DNA from: a bacterium
GTDB lineage: Bacteria; UBP18; UBA7526
Assembly: GCA_030616365.1 (NCBI GenBank)
Contig: JAUWXM010000003.1
Location: forward strand, 1-34,665
DNA length: 34,665 bases
Direction of reading: 5' to 3'
In this document: positions 17,567 to 24,540 of the stretch, in pieces
Position numbering within the stretch: position 1 is the first letter of the stretch
Layout of the letters: each line of letters begins with the position of its first letter
Made by a program: the position numbers and the translations under genes
Notes under the pieces: model-generated
What the model saw: the letters and a program-made list of their open reading frames with translations, nothing else
Told to the model about the DNA's origin: nothing
The model's database searches: none

Positions 17567-18579
17567 CTGCTTGTCCTATGGAAAGCCCTTAGCCATTGAT
17601 AGACCACCTTGGGATTAAGAGCGAAGAGATAGTTGTACTCTGTGAAACAACTGGCGGCGCAGGCCTCACAGGGGATATTCTCTAAGGCCAGGAAGGCGTT
17701 TCTAAAACCAACCTCTAAGAAGTTTAAGGCGGGAGATTCCTCTATTAAAAGGGAGCAGCGATAAACCCTACCATCGGTATCAACATTGCAGTAGAGTTTG
17801 CCCGCCAAGCAGGGTAGGCCGTAATTCCTATCCCGGGAAACCGGTCTCTGATAATCCGGCCAACGAAGGAGGTATTTCAGGTAGTTGGTGGAGGAAGCGA
17901 CTCGCGCTCCTTCTCTTTTTAGGTGGAGTATCTTTCGGATGGCCTTCTGTAAATCCCCAGGGGAAGGGGATAATTCTTTAAGATTGCGGCCCAATTTTTC
18001 ATTATGATGGAGGATTTGGAAGGTGCTCATCAGACCATATCTCTCGGCTGTCTTTAAAATGAAATTAATGGCTCCCAGATTATACTTGGTGAGGACGGTG
18101 ATGGTCCAAGTATTGAGGTGCTGAGAGGCCACTTCTATCCCCTCCATGGCTTTAGAAAAACTCCCCTTCCCCCGATTGGCCTCATGGGCTATGCGGTCCC
18201 CGTCTAAGCCAATCACGATATGACCTAAGTTCTTCAGGCTCTCCATCTTCTCCGGAATCAGGAAGCCATTGGAATCCAGGGTGACATATAATCCTTTACC
18301 CGAAGCATAATCGATAATCTGCCTAATATCATCCCTTAATAAGGGTTCCCCGCCCCAGAGCCCTAATCTCTGGGTCCCGGCCTGGACCATCTGGTCAATG
18401 AGGCTGAATATTTGGTCCATGGATAGCTCCTTCTGTCTTCGCTGAGGAAACCGGCAGTATGAACAGTGGGCTGGACAGCGATTGGTCACAGAGAGCATAA
18501 CATTGAGGGGCTTTCTTTTTTTAAAAAGCCGGTAGGCTAAGGCCCCCCAACCCATCTGGAATTTATTCTTCCATCTCAT
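17563..18579 (-). CDS. radical SAM protein with SPASM-like C-terminus
   Basis: 338 residues. The motif is C35, C39 and C42 in TNRCPAHCSYC, followed by GLWGGEPLLRDDI and VTLDSNGF, then VIGLDGD. The C-terminal region has CLAGKLYCNVDTDGRVYRC and CEACAASCFTEYN, the cysteine layout of SPASM/Twitch auxiliary clusters. A basic, aromatic N-terminus (RWKNKFQMGWGALAYRLFKKRKP) precedes the core, here quoted only for its charge pattern. It is coupled by ATGA overlaps to the FAD oxidoreductase upstream and the COG1964 protein downstream. Function unknown. Confidence 0.85.
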   Translation of the reverse strand: MRWKNKFQMGWGALAYRLFKKRKPLNVMLSVTNRCPAHCSYCRFPQRRQKELSMDQIFSLIDQMVQAGTQRLGLWGGEPLLRDDIRQIIDYASGKGLYVTLDSNGFLIPEKMESLKNLGHIVIGLDGDRIAHEANRGKGSFSKAMEGIEVASQHLNTWTITVLTKYNLGAINFILKTAERYGLMSTFQILHHNEKLGRNLKELSPSPGDLQKAIRKILHLKREGARVASSTNYLKYLLRWPDYQRPVSRDRNYGLPCLAGKLYCNVDTDGRVYRCSLLIEESPALNFLEVGFRNAFLALENIPCEACAASCFTEYNYLFALNPKVVYQWLRAFHRTSR

Positions 18580-19901
18580 CCTTTATCACCCGATTTAGCC
18601 CGGATGACTTGAGAAGCCACCCGAGAGGCCATCTCGATACATTCATCCATGTTATTATACCAGAAACTTCCTGAACGACCAGCAATGACTAAGTTGCTTA
18701 TTCGGGAAAGGTCTTTCTTTATCTGGGTCAATCTTTGGGGATAATCAATACGATAGATGGGATAGGCCTCAGGAATCCTTTGATAATGGAAACCCATTAT
18801 CTCCTCCTTCCTCCCTATTAGACCTACCTTCATGAGATCAGCAAGTACTCTATCCTTTAAACCCCGATAATTTTGCCAATAATCGTCTCCCTTCTGACAT
18901 AGGATTTCCAAGCAGAGGCCTGATTGGCCGGAAGGGGCAGCTGATTCATTGAAGAGGGATGGTTGGCTCACCCGACTAAATATGACCTTAGGGTCTCCAT
19001 AATAGCACCATTGATAAGGAAGGAGAGGAGGATGGTTTACCTCCAAAAGATAGAGTAGAAGAGCTCTATATTCTAGACCTCTGGACGGGATTTGTAGCAA
19101 TGAACAGAGGCTGGTGAGGGGGGCGGTCCAGATCACCCTTTCCACTGGCCATCTTTTTCCTTGAATAGAAACGGTCTTTATTCTTTCTTTAGATATCTTG
19201 AATTTTTCCAGAGGATGAGAGACCAATATTTCTCCTTCCAAATCTTTGATCTTCTCGGCCAAAATTTCGCAGAAGGAACCCATCATTCCTTTGGGATAGA
19301 TGAATTTTAAAGAAGCAGCGGGAGGAAAAAGGGCCATTCTGATAAGCCCTATCAGACCTCGTGGGGCGACCTTTTCATTTATTACTGCCTTGATAATCCC
19401 CATCTGGGCCCAGGTAGCGTGTGTCTCTTCGGAAGGAATACCCAAGAATTTCTGGGTATAGTCTCTGAAAAAGACCTCATAGAGGGTGGAGCCATACTGG
19501 TGGAGAATATAATCTCTGAAACTTCTCTCCGGGCCTTTACCCTTAAACCTCTGAGTAATGACATCCCGTGCGGCTCTCAGGGTAATGGGAAGGGGGAGCT
19601 TAAAAAGAGCCTGGGGCTGGAGAGGCCAGGAGTAATAGCGATTGCCAAAATGAACTGCGGTTCGGCGCTCTAAAATTTTGCCTTCATCACCCAATACTTC
19701 TCGAATAAAAGCCAGGACCCTTTGATTATGGGTATAGAATCTATGGGGGCCGATGTCAAAGGTGAAATCTCCGTAGCGAAAACTCTTGGCCAGCCCGCCT
19801 ACCCGCTTCTCCTTTTCCAGAACCAAGACCCTTATCCCGGCCTGGGCTAAGAGATAGGCTATGGTCAGACCAGTTATTCCGGCCCCTACGATCAACACCA
19901 T
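18576..19901 (-). CDS. FAD-dependent amine-oxidase/UDP-galactopyranose-mutase-like oxidoreductase
   Basis: 441 residues. The N-terminal dinucleotide site is VLIVGAGITGLTIAYLLAQ with VLEKEKRVGGLAKSF. The next motif, FDIGPHRFYTHN, and the C-terminal GRSGSFWYNNMDECIEMA are shared by protoporphyrinogen-oxidase-like, UDP-galactopyranose mutase and phytoene-desaturase-related flavoproteins. The usual substrates are sugars, tetrapyrroles or isoprenoids, and sequence alone does not decide. It is the first gene of the twelve-gene minus-strand run. A 98-base gap separates it from the PaaX-like gene, so it could use its own promoter or be read through from the regulator. Confidence 0.85.
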   Translation of the reverse strand: MVLIVGAGITGLTIAYLLAQAGIRVLVLEKEKRVGGLAKSFRYGDFTFDIGPHRFYTHNQRVLAFIREVLGDEGKILERRTAVHFGNRYYSWPLQPQALFKLPLPITLRAARDVITQRFKGKGPERSFRDYILHQYGSTLYEVFFRDYTQKFLGIPSEETHATWAQMGIIKAVINEKVAPRGLIGLIRMALFPPAASLKFIYPKGMMGSFCEILAEKIKDLEGEILVSHPLEKFKISKERIKTVSIQGKRWPVERVIWTAPLTSLCSLLQIPSRGLEYRALLLYLLEVNHPPLLPYQWCYYGDPKVIFSRVSQPSLFNESAAPSGQSGLCLEILCQKGDDYWQNYRGLKDRVLADLMKVGLIGRKEEIMGFHYQRIPEAYPIYRIDYPQRLTQIKKDLSRISNLVIAGRSGSFWYNNMDECIEMASRVASQVIRAKSGDKG

Positions 19902-19999
19902 AATTTAAACCCCTAAATCACAAGAATATCCTCGTTATGCTCGGAAAGACGCGATGCACATGAATTTGGGTGGGATCAGACGAATTTACTTCTAACATT

Positions 20000-20869
20000 T
20001 TATTCGTTTGCATCTGTTATCATTCTAATTTCTTCTCGCTTCTGCCTATCTTGCCTCTTTGCTGTCCCATTCTTAGTATGCGATCGTTTACTCCATTTGG
20101 GTAATCTATTTAAACTCTGCCTTAGGAGTTTGACACATTCCTTAAAGAGGCGGTGGGCTTCCTTCTCTCGAAAGCCTTTAGGCAGGAGCTCATCCGGCAA
20201 TTGAGGATCACTTAATAGGATGCTGGATAGTTCTTCTCTCATCGCCCGTTCGAGTTTAAATAATTCCGAATCTTCGCTATGGTTAGGGTCTTCTTTGAAT
20301 TTGGAGAGTCGAGGTCGATATCTCTCTATAAACTGAATATATCTTCTGCTCAATCCTTCCAAATCCCAGATCTGGGAGGCAAATAAAGAGGGCTCCTTTG
20401 GACTGAGGAGCTGAGAGCGAAAGAGCTCTACATACTTCTCCAGATGGTAGTGATTGACTATTTTTCTTACCTCTTTGGTATGCTCATAAGGAGAAATCCA
20501 GAGACTGCGTTGCAACTTCCCAAGCCCAAGTATTAGCAATTTTTTCCTCAATAGGTTCCGGGAAGTCTTTTGAGTTTCTGGAATATCAAAACTTACCAGA
20601 TACCACCTTCCATCCCAATTTCTACTCTTTCTTTTTAAACTAAAGCCTGACCGATTAATCTTTTCCTTTCCCCTTTGGGTTATTTGCAAGAGGACCCGAC
20701 CTTCCCGTTCTGTTCTTTCAATCTCTCCCCTATCCTCAAGGCGCTTGAGAGCAGACTGGGTAGCCCTGCGGCTCTTCTCAAGTTCTCTCATAAGGAATCC
20801 GGTGGGAAGACAAACGAAGTAAGCAAAATCGTTCAGGAATTCCAAGATAATCTTACCCGTAGGAGCCAT
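20000..20869 (-). CDS. PaaX-like transcriptional regulator (winged helix plus Cas2-like domain)
   Basis: 289 residues from the ATG at 20869, which has AAGGAG 7 bases upstream. An earlier in-frame ATG at 20896 has no ribosome site and lies against an operator-like repeat. The N-terminal 75 residues form a winged helix (TGFLMRELEKSRRATQSALK, GEIERTEREGRVLLQIT). The middle has WYLVSFDIPETQK and LWISPYE, the Cas2-like fold of PaaX. The C-terminal helical part is basic. PaaX represses phenylacetate catabolism in E. coli, but no paa gene is here. The tail (ITDANE, stop) is encoded by a repeat sequence also found at 21597-21612, so the gene's 3' end may have been reshaped. Confidence 0.8.
   Translation of the reverse strand: MAPTGKIILEFLNDFAYFVCLPTGFLMRELEKSRRATQSALKRLEDRGEIERTEREGRVLLQITQRGKEKINRSGFSLKRKSRNWDGRWYLVSFDIPETQKTSRNLLRKKLLILGLGKLQRSLWISPYEHTKEVRKIVNHYHLEKYVELFRSQLLSPKEPSLFASQIWDLEGLSRRYIQFIERYRPRLSKFKEDPNHSEDSELFKLERAMREELSSILLSDPQLPDELLPKGFREKEAHRLFKECVKLLRQSLNRLPKWSKRSHTKNGTAKRQDRQKREEIRMITDANE
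20067..20093. promoter_or_regulatory. operator-like site inside the 3' end of the regulator gene
   Basis: This site matches 24 of 27 bases of the site at 20946-20972 upstream of the same gene, including the core AGTATGCGATCGTTTACT. It lies about 170 bases upstream of the first gene of the radical SAM run (ATG at 19901). Binding here by the PaaX-like protein could control that run. The site is also coding sequence, and regulation is inferred. Confidence 0.45.
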
Positions 20870-20896
20870 TCTCTTTCTCCTTATATTATCACTCAT

Positions 20897-21101
20897 TTAG
20901 GGTAAACGATCGTCCACTGAATTTGTGCTTAAAAAGATCATTTACCCATTTTCAGTATGCGATCGTTCACTAGAATTGTGTTTGAAAGAATTTGAAGGAG
21001 TAAATTATGCACACTTTAGGTATGCGATCGTTCACTAGAATTGTGTTTGAAAGAATTTGGAGGAATAGATTATACACACTTTAGGTGGACGATCGTTCAT
21101 T
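20897..21101 (-). promoter_or_regulatory. four phased CGATCG-centred operator-like sites with -10-like boxes
   Basis: CGATCG cores lie at 20907-20912, 20960-20965, 21025-21030 and 21090-21095, spaced 53, 65 and 65 bases. Each is embedded in a wider match such as ATGCGATCGTTCACT or GGACGATCGTTCATT. On the minus strand TATAAT (21069-21074) and CATAAT (21004-21009) lie at the same distance, 15 bases, downstream of a core. The sites would thus overlap -35 regions of promoters reading into the regulator gene. The layout suggests autoregulation. Confidence 0.5.
20951..21080 (+). repeat. 65-bp tandem repeat, two nearly identical units
   Basis: Units 20951-21015 and 21016-21080 share the core TATGCGATCGTTCACTAGAA and GTTTGAAAGAATTTG, then diverge slightly (GAAGGAGTAAATTATGCACA versus GGAGGAATAGATTATACACA). 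Partial units flank them at about 20900 and 21081. There are no unique spacers, so this is not a CRISPR array. Confidence 0.85.
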
Positions 21102-21126
21102 AATTTGAGGAATTTCAATGATGGAT

Positions 21127-21345
21127 GCTACTTGCTTGGCTCATTTCTGAGCGGAGCGAAGAAACAAGGTTCTTGGGCGAAAGTGAAAGGCTTTCTTATT
21201 TTCGAACGAAGTGAGAAAAGAGACAACTTGCTTGGCTCATTTTCGAACGAAGTGAGAAAAGAGACAACTTGCTTGGCTCATTTTCGAACGAAGTGAGAAA
21301 AGAGACAACTTGCTTGGCTCATTTTCGAACAGGGTGAGAAAACAA
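21127..21345 (+). repeat. 41-bp tandem repeat array
   Basis: Three exact units occupy 21199-21239, 21240-21280 and 21281-21321. Each contains TTTTCGAACGAAGTGAGAAA followed by AGAGACAACTTGCTTGGCTC. A fourth, diverged unit starts at 21322, and a degenerate one lies at about 21127-21165. The period is not a multiple of three and the unit has no spacer. Within each unit TTTTC and GAAAA can pair as a short stem. No gene is supported here. Confidence 0.9.
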
Positions 21346-21368
21346 GGTTCTGCGAAGCAGGTTCTTAT

Positions 21369-21495
21369 TTGGAGAATTGGGCGGCCAGCTTAGGAATGAT
21401 CGCTGATTAACCGCCGGGCTTTGAGAATAAGGCAGCGACATGCCTCTTGACACTATAGCCTAAGGTAGAATCGTAGATGATTCCCCAGGAGGAGA
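21369..21495 (-). pseudogene. copied 3' end of the pilin-like gene at 26102-26491
   Basis: 127 bases match 26064-26190 with only three mismatches. In the minus frame they encode the same last 28 residues (SSWGIIYDSTLGYSVKRHVA and onward to SKPGG, stop) plus about 30 bases beyond the stop. The frame continues upstream to about 21715, but that part does not resemble a pilin. This is therefore a stranded gene tail rather than a working gene. The two copies are in direct orientation 4695 bases apart and bracket the whole secreted-protein group. Confidence 0.85.
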
Positions 21496-21543
21496 TGCTT
21501 CTCGATCTCATCAAGGTAAGCCTCACTCCGTTCGGCAGAAAGG

Positions 21544-21612
21544 GATGCAAACAGATGTAAGCGGATTCATACGGATTTACTCCTAGGTGCCCTATCCGTT
21601 TGCATCTGTTAT
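21544..21612. repeat. palindromic repeat with a GATGCAAAC core
   Basis: GATGCAAACAGAT (21544-21556) and ATCCGTTTGCATC (21594-21606) are inverted copies with one mismatch. CGTTTGCATCTGTTAT (21597-21612) is identical to 20005-20020, which encodes the last residues and stop of the PaaX-like gene. It is probably a dispersed repeat family of this genome. Confidence 0.6.
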
Positions 21613-21869
21613 AATTTGTTTGAATCCATTTTCCTGTAATTTTGAAATCCCGATGCTTCAAGGTATCTCTGCATTGTCTTGTGCTTTTGGCTGTGGACAT
21701 CCTTAATTCCGTCAAACCTTCCCTCTACTCTATTAGTGGTATTACCATTGCAATGCGGTTGTTGGATTTAGCCTTTATTCTTCCTTCTTTTAGTCTGCGG
21801 ACTATGATGTCGTCAAGCCAACCTTTTGTTGTTTAAGATACTACTTTCCATATAGAATTAAATTAGAAT
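21613..21869. other. non-coding stretch with possible decayed coding remnant
   Basis: No intact gene is supported. On the minus strand two stop-free segments in different frames, roughly 21835-21735 (GWLDDIIVRRLKEGRI) and 21720-21615 (FDGIKDVHSQKHKTM), read like ordinary protein. They would join only through a frameshift. I do not recognise the family. Confidence 0.25.
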
Positions 21870-21980
21870 CTAATACGTTGTATTAAAAAATGTATTAATC
21901 TCATTCTTATTAATCAATGAGCCATCCATAATCACAAAGTTCCAGTATTCTGTTGTGGCGAGCCCTGATTTAAGAGCCAT
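21870..21980 (-). CDS. possible small ORF, 36 residues
   Basis: An ATG directly follows the TAG of the upstream 510-residue gene and is preceded by AGGAGG with 7-base spacing, formed from that gene's last codons. The predicted peptide starts MALKSGLATTEYWNFVIMDG and ends NTFFNTTY. No family is recognised. It could be a genuine coupled small protein, or the end of a once longer secreted protein cut by a stop codon. Confidence 0.3.
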   Translation of the reverse strand: MALKSGLATTEYWNFVIMDGSLINKNEINTFFNTTY

Positions 21981-23513
21981 CTAAAAGCCTCCTGTATAGC
22001 AGCGAAGATAATCCAAGAGACAGGTAGTAGTCGCCGGCCGTTGCGAATCCAAAAGCGTAAAATAAATATCTGAGTCAGAACTGGAGTATTGGAGATAAGA
22101 AGACATTCTTAAAATACCATCTACATAGACCTTGCCGTAATTGCCTTTTATAGTTATTCTATAAATATGGAAAGCATCCCTTGTATTCATATAGTAAAGT
22201 TGTGTAGCCGAGGTGCCGTGGAGGGATACTTTACTGGAATCAATCCCAAAGCAAACGCGTTTAACACCATCATGAAAATAGAAGTATAGACGGTACGTCC
22301 CTGAGTAATATTTTGCCCTTATTTCGATTATATTGCCATTAGCATTAGAACCCAAAATATTTGGGAGAGCGTAAGTAAGTCCAAAACCTGGAACGCGTGT
22401 GACAGTTAATATTCCATTGCTTACGGAGCAGTTACTCTCATCACCACCTAGTGTCCACACAGGGTCTGCTGCAGTGGGCAATTCATTTGCTTCATACATT
22501 ACTGTCCAATGAAAGAGAACATTTTCTACCTTTATAAGGACTCCTTCAGATACTTTGGTGTTACCTGCTTGGTCGAAAGCTTTGGCATAGATAATATATT
22601 CGCCATCAGGAAATAGAGGATCGCCATATTCATCAAGAGCTGTAGTATCCCAATCTACCTGATAATTGCCTTGAATAAATCTATCTTTATTGTCAAAGCC
22701 TATCCTTATTCCTGTTCCTTCCCAGTTATCCGGAGTATCATCTGGATATCCTGCCCAGAACTCTACCATAGTTATTCCTGAACCCTTAAGCCAATCAGAG
22801 GCAAAGGCTTTTGGCGTATAGGTACCACTTATGGTTTTCATTTCTTCGTTAGGGTCTGGATCGGTTATTCTTACTTCTTTAACCTCTGCACTTTCTCGCT
22901 TTTCTAAGAAACTCCTTTGTAGTGCTGGAGTAAGAGTAAACCAAGCATCATCTGGTACTATGTCAACTCTCGCTTGCTCATAACAATATTCTACTAAGCC
23001 ATCGCAGCGAAAAGTTTTGCCTGGGTTTTTATATCCCCAGAAGAAACGATACTTGGCTCCCAACTCTTCCTGTCTCTTAGCAATATTTACAATCTTTCGA
23101 CGTTGAAAACAACTAAGTGAGGGTTCATATCTAACATCCCAGAAATCGCCCATTTCGTGGAATGCACGAAAAGTGATTTCGTGAACTCCCGGCTCAACAG
23201 AAAGGCCAAGAAGAATCTTCCAGACTTCCTCCGGCGCTGCATTAGATTCTAATACCCTATGCTGCTTCATATATGTATCCAAATCATCAGGATTATTAGG
23301 CTTTCCTGTTTCTCCATTTATATCCTTCCACTCCCGATAAAGACCAGCGTGTCCAATGAACCAGATGATGGGTATGTGCTTACCAAGATCACTATAGATG
23401 GCATCGCCTTTCTCGAAGTAATAACGCTCAGCAGCATAGGCATTGCCAAACATCATTAAAACCAAAAATGATACTATCAACGATAGCTTTAAAACCTTAC
23501 TTGTTCTGAACAT
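21981..23513 (-). CDS. secreted permuted NlpC/P60-like protein with Ig-like and LamG-like domains
   Basis: 510 residues. Residues 1-28 are a signal peptide ending AYA. Residues about 30-190 look like a permuted papain-fold (YiiX/LRAT-like) domain: GDAIYSD and GHAGLY give the histidine, and FRCDGLVEYCYE gives the catalytic cysteine later in the chain. The permuted order has His before Cys. About 215-330 is an Ig-like module (DGEYIIYAKAFDQAGN), and 340-510 is a concanavalin/LamG-like beta sandwich (IIEIRAKYYSGTYRLYFYF, GKVYVDGILR). A strong AAGGAGG site precedes the ATG. Probably an exported hydrolase or amidase bound to surface glycans. The exact substrate is unknown. Confidence 0.75.
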   Translation of the reverse strand: MFRTSKVLKLSLIVSFLVLMMFGNAYAAERYYFEKGDAIYSDLGKHIPIIWFIGHAGLYREWKDINGETGKPNNPDDLDTYMKQHRVLESNAAPEEVWKILLGLSVEPGVHEITFRAFHEMGDFWDVRYEPSLSCFQRRKIVNIAKRQEELGAKYRFFWGYKNPGKTFRCDGLVEYCYEQARVDIVPDDAWFTLTPALQRSFLEKRESAEVKEVRITDPDPNEEMKTISGTYTPKAFASDWLKGSGITMVEFWAGYPDDTPDNWEGTGIRIGFDNKDRFIQGNYQVDWDTTALDEYGDPLFPDGEYIIYAKAFDQAGNTKVSEGVLIKVENVLFHWTVMYEANELPTAADPVWTLGGDESNCSVSNGILTVTRVPGFGLTYALPNILGSNANGNIIEIRAKYYSGTYRLYFYFHDGVKRVCFGIDSSKVSLHGTSATQLYYMNTRDAFHIYRITIKGNYGKVYVDGILRMSSYLQYSSSDSDIYFTLLDSQRPATTTCLLDYLRCYTGGF

Positions 23514-23541
23514 AATTCCTTCCTCCTTATCCGGATGCTTT

Positions 23542-24510
23542 TTAGAAAGCTCCGCCTTTATATTTAAATCTCTTTATTACAGTCTTTTCTGTTCCATCAG
23601 GGTTCATCATCATAAAATAATGGGGAGTTATAAAAAGAAGTCTCTGATACCAGGGAGGAAGCTTCATTGGGCAGGCAAAATAAAGGATCTTTTTGCCATC
23701 TGGTGTCCATTGGAGCCCCCAATACTCGTAGTCTTCTTCAATCGTTGTTAAACGAGTCTTATGGAGGTCAATATACTCTTTCCTGTACCCCTCCTTTCTT
23801 CCCCATCCCGGGGGTTTTGTCGAACGAGCCTTAAGATACCAAGATTCGAATTTATCTATCTCTACTACATAAATAACCTCTGTCCGTTCATCGGAACTTA
23901 GAATGTTCTCGTGCCCAATAAAGACCATCCTTTTTCCATCAGGGGAGGTTTTCGACGAATCATCAACCCTCTGCTCATGTAGAGCAGATTGTATCTTGCC
24001 TAAAGGCCACGAGGGTAGTTCAAAGAATGAAATAATTTGGCCGTGACGGTTAGAAACTACGGCTAATTTTTCATTCTTTCCATCCGCATCGATAATATAA
24101 ACACCACTTTGTGGCGACTCATCGTAGACAATATCGGCTTTAAAAGCAATCTTTCTGCCATCAGGAGACCAAGCGATAGGTTGAGCATAATCATCAGGTG
24201 AATAAAATGCGGCCTTTTTAGTCAAGAGTTTTTGTTCAGTTCCATCTATATTTGCAATCCACAGCCCATCTCGGTTATTATAGGCGACCTTGGTCCCATC
24301 TGGCGAGAGTGCGGGATTGCACATATCCTCTTTTATAGGTATGCGTTTAATCTCACCGGTGGATAGGTTCAACAGGAAAGAATGACAATAGGCATCGCAA
24401 AACACAATTTTCCCTTTGAGTCCCATGCCTCGAAGGTCAAGCACACTTTCACAACCGGTTAAAGAAAGAAGGAAGAGAATAAGGATAAGAAATATTATCC
24501 GCTTCGACAT
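23542..24510 (-). CDS. lipoprotein with TolB-like (PD40) beta-propeller repeats
   Basis: 322 residues. The N-terminus is a lipoprotein signal with lipobox LTGC (Cys at about residue 19). At least four propeller strands of the SPDG type are visible: ALSPDGTKVAYN, AWSPDGRKIAFK, TSPDGKRMVFIG and QWTPDGKKILYF, each about one blade apart, with DADGKN and NIDGTE turns between. Such WD40-like proteins usually mediate protein contact in the periplasm or at the outer membrane, and there is no sign of catalysis. AGGAG lies upstream of the ATG. It stands between the HEAT-repeat and NlpC-like genes, with 27-30-base gaps, in a likely three-gene unit. Confidence 0.85.
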   Translation of the reverse strand: MSKRIIFLILILFLLSLTGCESVLDLRGMGLKGKIVFCDAYCHSFLLNLSTGEIKRIPIKEDMCNPALSPDGTKVAYNNRDGLWIANIDGTEQKLLTKKAAFYSPDDYAQPIAWSPDGRKIAFKADIVYDESPQSGVYIIDADGKNEKLAVVSNRHGQIISFFELPSWPLGKIQSALHEQRVDDSSKTSPDGKRMVFIGHENILSSDERTEVIYVVEIDKFESWYLKARSTKPPGWGRKEGYRKEYIDLHKTRLTTIEEDYEYWGLQWTPDGKKILYFACPMKLPPWYQRLLFITPHYFMMMNPDGTEKTVIKRFKYKGGAF

Positions 24511-24540
24511 TGTCTGATTAATCTCCTTCTCTTTAATGCC

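Noticed and set aside
20885-20890. GATAAT as the -10 box of the regulator promoter
   Set aside because: Transcription would start within the AAGGAG ribosome site at 20877-20882, leaving no room for translation from 20869.
21105-21296. 63-codon plus-strand ORF
   Set aside because: It runs through the 41-bp tandem repeats, whose period is not a multiple of three, and has no family features or ribosome site.
20951-21321. Possible CRISPR array next to a protein with a Cas2-like domain
   Set aside because: The 65-bp and 41-bp units are contiguous tandem repeats without unique spacers, no other cas gene is present, and the protein has the winged-helix plus Cas2-like layout of PaaX regulators.
21407-21715. 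102-codon minus-strand ORF ending in a pilin-like tail
   Set aside because: Only the last 28-30 codons match the pilin gene. The upstream part has no pilin helix, so it is a stranded fragment rather than a gene.
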